Assembly (NCBI GenBank): GCA_017615325.1
Contig: JAGAAI010000065.1
Span: forward strand, 1 to 37,147
Length of the DNA stretch: 37,147 nucleotides
Reading direction: 5' to 3'
Source of the DNA: Clostridiales bacterium
Lineage (GTDB): Bacteria > Bacillota > Clostridia > Saccharofermentanales > Saccharofermentanaceae
The number at the start of each line of letters is the position of its first letter. The stretch's first letter is position 1. Position numbers and translations under genes: made by a program. Shown one piece after another: positions 31,815 through 37,147 of the stretch. The notes under the pieces are model-generated. The model ran no database searches, was not told the DNA's origin, and was given only the letters and a program-made list of their open reading frames with translations.

Positions 31815-33848
31815 ATGAATATCAACAAGTTTGGCAAAATGTCGATCGCGCTTATCTGCGCGCTCTTTATCTGTGTGATCGCTATGCCGGCGGCAACATT
31901 GAATGCTGCAGGCGGGCTCAAGATCGACAGCAAGAATTTCCCGGACGGCAATCTGCGTAAGGTGGTCAAGTCTTATGACAGCAACCGTGACGGCAAATTG
32001 TCTTCGACTGAGATCAATAACATAATTTATCTTTCGGTTGTCTCACAGAAGGTCTCAAACCTTAAGGGCATTGAGAAACTTACAAACCTTCAGTCTTTGT
32101 ACTGTTCCAATAACAACATCAAGTCATTGGATGTTTCCAAGAACACAAAGCTTAGGCATCTGAGTTGTGCCAACAACAAGATCACATCCATTACCGGTCT
32201 GGGTAATCTTAAGGATCTGAGCTCTCTATATTGCTCAAACAATGCCATAAGTTCCCTGGATGTTTCCAAGAATACGAATCTTTCGACATTGGAATGCAGC
32301 GGCAACAAACTCTCGAAGGTCAAGGGTTTGGAAAATCTTAAGGATCTCAAGTATTTTTATTGCGAGAAGAATAACTTAACTTCTCTTGACTTAAGCAAGC
32401 ATACCCAGCTCGTATATATCAGCTGCAGCAACAATAAGATCTCCAGCCTGAAGCTTCCGAAGGGCGACGACCTGATATATCTTTACTGCTCCGACAATAA
32501 GATCACATCTCTTGATGTTTCAGACTATCTTCATCTGTCATCCTTAAAATGCAGCAATAATGCGATCAGCAAACTTGTTGTCAACAATCCTTCTCTGGTT
32601 TATCTTTACTGTTCAAACAATAAACTTACAAAGCTTGATCTCAGTGAAGCTCCCGCTTTGAGGAGTCTGCAGTGCAGCGGCAACAAGATCAAGACGCTTG
32701 ATGTCAGCAGCAATAAGCTCCTTACGGCTCTGTCCTGCCACAGCAACGGCATGACCAGCCTGGAGTTCGGCAAGTGCAAGGAACTCATCACGCTTTACTG
32801 TAACGACAACAAGCTCAAGTCGTTAGATCTTGCGTCTATGAAAGATCTTCTGATCCTCTTGTGCCAAAACAACAAGCTGACGGAACTGGATGTCAAGGAT
32901 AATGAGAAATTAACGCTCATAGACTGTGTCAACAATGATTTTGATTATGCACACATAGGTCTTGTCGCAAGTGGTAAGGAATCCATGATGATAAGTTCCT
33001 ATGTTCCCATGGAGCTTCTCGAGTCAGCAACAGAGTCAGCAGATCTTGAGACCGAGGCGCTCATTAACGCGAAAAAAGTAATGAAATTAGTTAAGGAAGC
33101 AGTTAACGGAACCGGTTCTGTCGACCCCGCGCCAACGCCAAAGCCGACAACATGGAAGGTTTCCAACTCAGCACTCGTATCCTATAAGCCGGGTACTGAC
33201 TCCGGGATCGTATATGCTACTCTGACAGGCAAGCAGGCGGGCCTTGCAACCATTAAATGCACGGTAGACGGCAAGACCACCAAGTTCAAGGCGCATGTGC
33301 TCTATAAGGACGTAACAGACAGGGATGAATTCTGGTTCGAGCCCACAAGGACGATGACGGAACTGGGTGTCGTCAAGGGTTACAACAAGCAGACTGAGTT
33401 CCGCCCCGGCAACGAATGCACCCGTGCCCAGATGGTAACCTTCATTTGGAGACTTAAGGGTGAACCTGCTCCTATGACAATGAAATGCCCGTTCTCTGAC
33501 GTCAAGAAGACGGATTATTTCTATAAGGCAGTTATCTGGGGCAACGAGAAGGGTATCGTCGAAGGCTACAAGGACGGCACCTTCGGCCCTCAGAAACTCT
33601 GCCAGAGAAAGCATGCAGTTACATTCCTCTGGAGACTTGCAGGATCCCCTGCGCCCAAGCCGACCAAGAACAAATTCAAGGACATAAAGAAGAGTGATTA
33701 TTTCTACCAGCCTGTCCTCTGGGCATCTGAGAAGAAGATCGTCGCAGGTTACTCCGACGGGACATTCAAGCCCAACGGCAACTGCCTCAGGCGCCAGATG
33801 GTAACCTTCCTCTATAAGTACGACAAGTTCGTAAACGGCGAGGACTGA
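31815..33848 (+). CDS. Secreted EF-hand / Cys-ladder LRR / SLH surface protein
   Basis: A 677-residue exported protein. The start at 31815 follows GAGGTG; an in-frame ATG at 31782 has none and would spoil the signal peptide (1-32). Residues 55-66 (DSNRDGKLSSTE) are an EF-hand calcium loop. At least 14 leucine-rich repeats of about 21 residues follow (about 75-390), and each has a Cys at the same place (LYCSNN, LSCANN, LECSGN, FYCEKN and so on), which would stack into a ladder inside the solenoid. A Pro-rich linker and short Ig-like piece (about 455-495) lead to three SLH modules (498-677) with CTRAQ, CQRKH and CLRRQ. It is the long relative of the 9777 protein. The ligand is unknown; adhesion is inference. 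Confidence 0.88.
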   Translation: MNINKFGKMSIALICALFICVIAMPAATLNAAGGLKIDSKNFPDGNLRKVVKSYDSNRDGKLSSTEINNIIYLSVVSQKVSNLKGIEKLTNLQSLYCSNNNIKSLDVSKNTKLRHLSCANNKITSITGLGNLKDLSSLYCSNNAISSLDVSKNTNLSTLECSGNKLSKVKGLENLKDLKYFYCEKNNLTSLDLSKHTQLVYISCSNNKISSLKLPKGDDLIYLYCSDNKITSLDVSDYLHLSSLKCSNNAISKLVVNNPSLVYLYCSNNKLTKLDLSEAPALRSLQCSGNKIKTLDVSSNKLLTALSCHSNGMTSLEFGKCKELITLYCNDNKLKSLDLASMKDLLILLCQNNKLTELDVKDNEKLTLIDCVNNDFDYAHIGLVASGKESMMISSYVPMELLESATESADLETEALINAKKVMKLVKEAVNGTGSVDPAPTPKPTTWKVSNSALVSYKPGTDSGIVYATLTGKQAGLATIKCTVDGKTTKFKAHVLYKDVTDRDEFWFEPTRTMTELGVVKGYNKQTEFRPGNECTRAQMVTFIWRLKGEPAPMTMKCPFSDVKKTDYFYKAVIWGNEKGIVEGYKDGTFGPQKLCQRKHAVTFLWRLAGSPAPKPTKNKFKDIKKSDYFYQPVLWASEKKIVAGYSDGTFKPNGNCLRRQMVTFLYKYDKFVNGED

Positions 33849-33907
33849 GTGTCCGCTAAGATAACTTAGTTTGTCTTTTCCTCAATTCCCTGAACCGGTG
33901 ACTGAAG

Positions 33908-33937
33908 GAAAAAACAGCCCGCCGGTGAGGCGGGCTG
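33908..33937 (-). terminator. Intrinsic terminator of the DUF4870-like gene
   Basis: CAGCCCGCC (33915-33923) and GGCGGGCTG (33929-33937) make a 9-bp stem. The T-run (six T) is on the minus strand only, so it ends the minus gene at 33961; for the plus-strand LRR/SLH gene it lacks a T-run. Confidence 0.82.
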
Positions 33938-33960
33938 AAGATCGCTTATTCATTTGATCC

Positions 33961-34323
33961 TTACTTTACGATATGGATCTTGTCACCAATGATAGGGTAG
34001 GTGTAATGTTTGCGGCGGGCAGCTGCAATGACTCCGAGGACCGTGAAGACCGTGAGGACGATGCCGACCATGATGGCGACGATCCAGCCGATGATGGGGA
34101 TCCTCATGACGATGAGGGTCGCGCAGCATGCGATGAACATCATGATGCCGTTGTTGACGTGGTTTCTCTCGTAGAAGAGGTCCTTGTAGGGAGGGACCAG
34201 GAGTCCCAAGAGCCAGAGGGGGCCGAAGTAGGCCATTATCGCGAAAGCGACGGCTGTTCCGGGTATGTTCTCGATAGGGTCGCCTTCAAAGTGGTCCTGA
34301 GGGCGGGAATTGCTGTTGTCCAT
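33961..34323 (-). CDS. DUF4870-like small membrane protein
   Basis: A 120-residue protein with three hydrophobic segments (about 23-45, 55-73, 76-100) and a conserved-looking start of the second segment, ERNHVNNGIMMF. The pattern HVNNG, then IPIIGWIVAIMVGI, then YPIIGDKIHIVK at the end matches DUF4870/Tic20-like proteins, whose function is not established. GGGAGGA lies before the start. It is a single-gene unit divergent from rpsT. Confidence 0.75.
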   Translation of the reverse strand: MDNSNSRPQDHFEGDPIENIPGTAVAFAIMAYFGPLWLLGLLVPPYKDLFYERNHVNNGIMMFIACCATLIVMRIPIIGWIVAIMVGIVLTVFTVLGVIAAARRKHYTYPIIGDKIHIVK

Positions 34324-34431
34324 ATTATCCTCCCGAATGAGTCCGCCTCGAAAAGCGGAGCTTTTATTGGCTTTGAATAATTATTGCACCTTGGCGGGGT
34401 TCATGCAAGGCTGGGGGGACGAAAAAGGGTC

Positions 34432-34460
34432 TTGCCATTGTAAATCAATCGTGATAAAAT
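34432..34460 (+). promoter_or_regulatory. Promoter of rpsT
   Basis: TTGCCA (34432-34437) and TAAAAT (34455-34460) are 17 bp apart, giving a leader of about 43 nt. Confidence 0.68.
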
Positions 34461-34509
34461 CACTCGGTGCATTAAAAAGAAACAAGTAATATCTATGGAG
34501 GATATAAGA

Positions 34510-34767
34510 ATGCCTAATATAAAATCAGCAAAGAAGCGTGTACTCGTAACAGAGAGCAAGAATGCTGCCAACAAGATGAAGAAGAGTGAACTTCGCACAC
34601 AGATCAAGACAGCAAAGAACGCTGTTGCTGCAGGTGAGGCTTCCGACGAGCTTCTCAAGACAACACAGAAGAAGATCGACCAGGCTGCTGCTAAGGGACA
34701 CATCTCCAAGCAGGCTGCTGCAAGGAAGAAGTCCAGTCTCGCAAAGGCTGCTAAGGCTTCCAAATAA
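34510..34767 (+). CDS. rpsT: 30S ribosomal protein S20
   Basis: An 85-residue, very basic ribosomal protein that binds the 5' domain of 16S rRNA. MPNIKSAKKRVLVTESKNAA is the family's N-terminus and KGHISKQAAARKKSSLAKA its C-terminal helix. The start at 34510 is 8 bases after GGAGG; an in-frame ATG at 34495 lies ahead of that site. Codon use is strongly biased, as expected for a highly expressed gene. It is flanked by its own promoter and terminator. Confidence 0.96.
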   Translation: MPNIKSAKKRVLVTESKNAANKMKKSELRTQIKTAKNAVAAGEASDELLKTTQKKIDQAAAKGHISKQAAARKKSSLAKAAKASK

Positions 34768-34796
34768 TCCGATCTCTTATTTGATCAAGACTTATG

Positions 34797-34828
34797 ATCG
34801 CTCCTCGCTTATGGCGGAGAGCGATTTT
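34797..34828 (+). terminator. Intrinsic terminator of rpsT
   Basis: ATCGCTC / GAGCGAT with an inner CGC/GCG helix and a symmetric 2-base internal loop, followed by TTT. Modest T-run. Confidence 0.75.
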
Positions 34829-34867
34829 GTCGTAATAAGGTCTTTACTTTTATAAAAGGGTAACTCG

Positions 34868-34876
34868 TGGTAAAAT
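34868..34876 (+). promoter_or_regulatory. Extended -10 element upstream of lgt
   Basis: TGGTAAAAT matches the extended -10 form TGnTAnAAT. No clear -35 box is present at the right distance. The leader would be about 45 nt. Confidence 0.45.
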
Positions 34877-34927
34877 CAAGACCGTTTGAAGTTTAAGGGC
34901 ATTTATGCCCGGATAGGGAGAAAGATA

Positions 34928-35872
34928 ATGAATTATACTGAAGTAAAGTTCCCCGGCCTGGGGATAAACATAGATATATCTCCTGTCGCATTTAATATCG
35001 GCGGCTTTGAGGTCTACTGGTACGGGATCATTATCGCGGCAGCCATGCTGCTCGCAATATTCCTTGGCGTTAAGGATTCCAAGAAGCTCAATTTCCCTAC
35101 AAGCCTCATCTATGACTTTATCCTGGTCGCAATACCCGTAGGTATCATCGGAGCCAGGGCTTACTTTATACTTTTCAATCTTGAATACTATTCACAGGAC
35201 TGGTCGAGGGTCGTTGATACCAGATCCGGCGGCCTTGCCATCTACGGCGGTGTGTTGGGTGCGGCTCTCGGCGCATACATCATGTGCAAGATCCGCAAGA
35301 TCTCCTTTACCGCACTGGCAGATTATGTCATCGTTTATGTTCCTCTGGCCCAGGCTATCGGAAGATGGGGCAACTTTTTCAATCAGGAAGCTTTCGGTAC
35401 GACAACGAACCTGCCCTGGGGCATGACGAGCAGCACGGTCGTATCCTACCTTACGACTCATTGTCCGGCGCTTGATGCGAATTGTCCCGTGCACCCGACA
35501 TTCCTCTACGAATCCTTGGCAGACTTTGCTCTGTTCATAATCCTTTATATTGTCCGCAAGCGTTCGAAATATGCTTTCGAGACGGCAAGCGTATATTTCC
35601 TGGGATACGGTTTTGCAAGGTTCTTCATCGAAGGCCTCCGCACGGATTCCCTTTATATCGCATCTACAAACATCCGTGTATCTCAGCTCCTGTCGTTTGT
35701 TCTCTGCATCGTATCGGTCGCAATTATCCTGATCGTCCATGCCAAGGGCATCACCAGAAGGAAACTTCCTAAAAGGCTCTATGAGCAGGAGGGTTCCAAG
35801 GCAGGGAAGACGGATAAAGCTTCCAAGAAGGAAGAGACAGCTGAAGAAACATCGGATGAAATTTCCGAATAA
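34928..35872 (+). CDS. lgt: Prolipoprotein diacylglyceryl transferase
   Basis: A 314-residue membrane enzyme that moves diacylglycerol from phosphatidylglycerol to the lipobox Cys of prelipoproteins, the first step in lipoprotein maturation. It has about seven membrane segments. Landmarks are YWYGIIIAAAMLLA, GARAYFILFN, SGGLAIYGGVLGAALGAY, the catalytic-region motif GRWGNFFNQEAFG (145-157), and HPTFLYES. The start at 34928 follows GGGAG at 7 bases; a TTG start at 34886 has no such site. The C-terminal 30 residues are Lys/Glu-rich and not conserved in the family. Its products include the seven predicted lipoproteins of this window. rodA follows 11 bases on. Confidence 0.95.
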   Translation: MNYTEVKFPGLGINIDISPVAFNIGGFEVYWYGIIIAAAMLLAIFLGVKDSKKLNFPTSLIYDFILVAIPVGIIGARAYFILFNLEYYSQDWSRVVDTRSGGLAIYGGVLGAALGAYIMCKIRKISFTALADYVIVYVPLAQAIGRWGNFFNQEAFGTTTNLPWGMTSSTVVSYLTTHCPALDANCPVHPTFLYESLADFALFIILYIVRKRSKYAFETASVYFLGYGFARFFIEGLRTDSLYIASTNIRVSQLLSFVLCIVSVAIILIVHAKGITRRKLPKRLYEQEGSKAGKTDKASKKEETAEETSDEISE

Positions 35873-35883
35873 GGAATTCTTCT

Positions 35884-37017
35884 ATGGATAATTACAATAA
35901 GTCCGGAATCGTAAAGCTTCGTAACAAGACGAACTTTAAGACAGTAGATTATTATCTGGTTATACCGATAATACTCTTATCCATTATCGGGCTTTTTGTC
36001 CTGCAGAAGGTCTTGTCCTCAGGTTACAAGGATTATCCCGCCAACTACTACCGTCAGATCATCGCGACTGTCGTGGGAGTTCTCGTTGCAGTTTTTCTCT
36101 GCGCGATAGATAATCACTTCATGGGGATCGTCGGCAAGGCGATATATATAGTATCGCTCCTGCTCCTGATCTTGGTCCCCATTGACGGTTATTCCCTCGC
36201 ATATAGATGGGGTGCCGACTCCTGGCTCAACCTTCCCGTTATAGGTAACTTCCAGCCTTCCGAGCTTGCCAAGATAGGTATCGTTATGGTCGCAGGCGAG
36301 ATCTTCGAGAAGATGAATACCAAGGAGTATTCGCTGTGGAAGGGCTTTATAGCCATAGGTGTAGTCTATGCGGTGCCGCTCCTGCTCATATTGAGCCAGC
36401 CCGACTTCGGAACGGCAATGGTCATCGTGTTCGCTTTCGTATGTATGCTTTTCGTGTGGGGTGTAAGATACAGATACTTCGTATTGGCGCTCTCATCCGT
36501 TATCGTTATCGTAATCCCCTTAGTCTGGACCTTCTACCTTGAAGCCTACCAGAAGGACAGGATCTTATCGCTCGTCTTCGAGGGTTCTGACCCCCGAGGC
36601 GAATATAACCTTGTCCAGTCCAAACAGGCTATAGCATCCGGCGGTCTTACTGGCAACCACACCGGTATCCTGACCCAGGTGCCCGTTAAGGAGTCGGACT
36701 TTATCTTCGCTGCGATCTCAGAGCACATGGGCTTCATTGGGACCACGGCGGTAATACTGCTGTCCTTCTTTTTCATCGCGCGCTCAATGTATGTCGCATC
36801 ACGCGCATCAAGCCCTTCGAATTCCTATATTGCGGTGGGACTTACGGGTTACTTCGCTTTCCATTACATCGAAAACATGGGAATGGCAGTAGGCCTTCTT
36901 CCTGTTACGGGCATCCCGCTTCCCTTCATCAGCCTGGGAGGCACGGCGATGCTGATAAACTTTATATCTTTCGGAATAATCCTCAACATCTCGATGTCGC
37001 GCATGCGGTCAGCTTGA
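35884..37017 (+). CDS. rodA: RodA-type SEDS peptidoglycan glycosyltransferase
   Basis: A 377-residue, ten-segment membrane protein of the SEDS family, which polymerises lipid II into glycan strands with a class B PBP, here likely for side-wall elongation. Family motifs are FQPSELAKIG, SQPDFGTAMV, VKESDFIFAAISEHMGFIG with the catalytic Asp272, and ENMGMAVGLLPVTGIPLPFISLGGTAML. RodA is favoured over FtsW/SpoVE by length and by the gene neighbourhood, but the three are hard to part by eye. AAGGA precedes the start. It probably shares a transcript with lgt. No terminator is visible before the SLH relic downstream. Confidence 0.9.
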   Translation: MDNYNKSGIVKLRNKTNFKTVDYYLVIPIILLSIIGLFVLQKVLSSGYKDYPANYYRQIIATVVGVLVAVFLCAIDNHFMGIVGKAIYIVSLLLLILVPIDGYSLAYRWGADSWLNLPVIGNFQPSELAKIGIVMVAGEIFEKMNTKEYSLWKGFIAIGVVYAVPLLLILSQPDFGTAMVIVFAFVCMLFVWGVRYRYFVLALSSVIVIVIPLVWTFYLEAYQKDRILSLVFEGSDPRGEYNLVQSKQAIASGGLTGNHTGILTQVPVKESDFIFAAISEHMGFIGTTAVILLSFFFIARSMYVASRASSPSNSYIAVGLTGYFAFHYIENMGMAVGLLPVTGIPLPFISLGGTAMLINFISFGIILNISMSRMRSA

Positions 37018-37033
37018 CGGCATAATAACCTGA

Positions 37034-37147
37034 TGCTGCAATGACTGCGCAGGCTACAGCGACGGAACATTCAGACCGGAAGGCTTGTGCTTACGACGTC
37101 AGATGGTAACTTTCCTCTATAAATACGATAAGTATGTTGGAAATAAA
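37034..37147 (+). pseudogene. Relic of an SLH surface protein gene (3' part of third SLH module)
   Basis: In one plus frame a TGA (37031-37033) is followed by 38 open codons that run off the window edge. From 37049 they read AGYSDGTFRPEGLCLRRQMV then TFLYKYDKYVGNK, matching the end of the third SLH module in the proteins at 153, 9777 and 31815 (for example AGYSDGTFKPNGNCLRRQMV). There is no start codon, signal peptide or upstream SLH sequence in this frame; homology fades above 37043. It lies 16 bases after rodA. It is most likely a 5'-deleted copy. Confidence 0.8.

Noticed and set aside
30755..31815. TPP riboswitch expected if the S component were a thiamine transporter
   Set aside because: No THI-box-like sequence is seen upstream of the operon or near the gene, which is embedded with overlaps on both sides.
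1..37147. CRISPR array, prophage or integrated element spanning the window
   Set aside because: No regularly spaced short direct repeats, no phage structural or integrase genes, and no tRNA-associated attachment repeats were seen.

Overview
The window looks like a chromosome segment of an anaerobic, Gram-positive, low-to-mid GC Clostridia-type bacterium, probably a gut or rumen relative of the Saccharofermentans/Ruminococcaceae type. Supporting signs are strong AGGAGG-like ribosome binding sites, SigA-type promoters, seven lipoproteins with Thr/Glu/Ser-rich linkers, S-layer-homology (SLH) surface proteins, a cellulase-like GH5 enzyme, and bacterial RodA, Lgt and S20. The taxonomic placement is inference; no rRNA gene is present.

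Layout. 1-5.7 kb: a large secreted beta-helix/repeat/SLH protein, then an M1-type metallopeptidase lipoprotein on the minus strand. 5.8-9.5 kb: a Na/phosphate cotransporter with a PhoU tail, a tandem structured 61-bp repeat, a GH5 lipoprotein, and a 63-residue orphan gene whose 3' UTR carries a C-rich hairpin. 9.8-16.5 kb: an LRR/SLH surface protein and a tandem array of three M1-type lipoproteins under a strong promoter. 16.6-19.1 kb: a copper P1B-ATPase with no Shine-Dalgarno and a promoter almost touching the start codon; its C-terminal CopZ-like domain has its own internal ribosome binding site. 19.2-22.3 kb, minus strand: AI-2E-type permease, Asp-rich lipoprotein, zinc-ribbon membrane protein and DUF4003 protein. 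22.4-25.3 kb: GNAT, CCA-adding enzyme and an orphan lipoprotein. 25.3-26.3 kb: a 316-bp MITE-like element, a HEAT-repeat protein and tRNA-Thr(UGU) with a perfect consensus promoter.

26.4-31.7 kb holds the most unusual block: a tightly packed, mostly overlapping five-gene operon. It encodes a cytidylate-kinase-like domain fused to a PD-(D/E)XK-like domain, an HPRT-like phosphoribosyltransferase with Arg at the catalytic-base position, a 733-residue GNAT-like membrane-anchored orphan, a probable ECF S component and a LysR regulator. 31.8-37.1 kb: a long Cys-ladder LRR/SLH protein, a DUF4870-like membrane protein, rpsT, lgt and rodA, and at the right edge the relic of another SLH gene.

Two themes link the genes. 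One is the cell surface: SLH proteins, lipoproteins, the Lgt enzyme that lipidates them, and RodA for wall synthesis. The other is repeated paralogous expansion (SLH and M1 families), with at least one decayed copy. Promoter, terminator and domain calls are made by eye from the sequence; no search or folding program was run.
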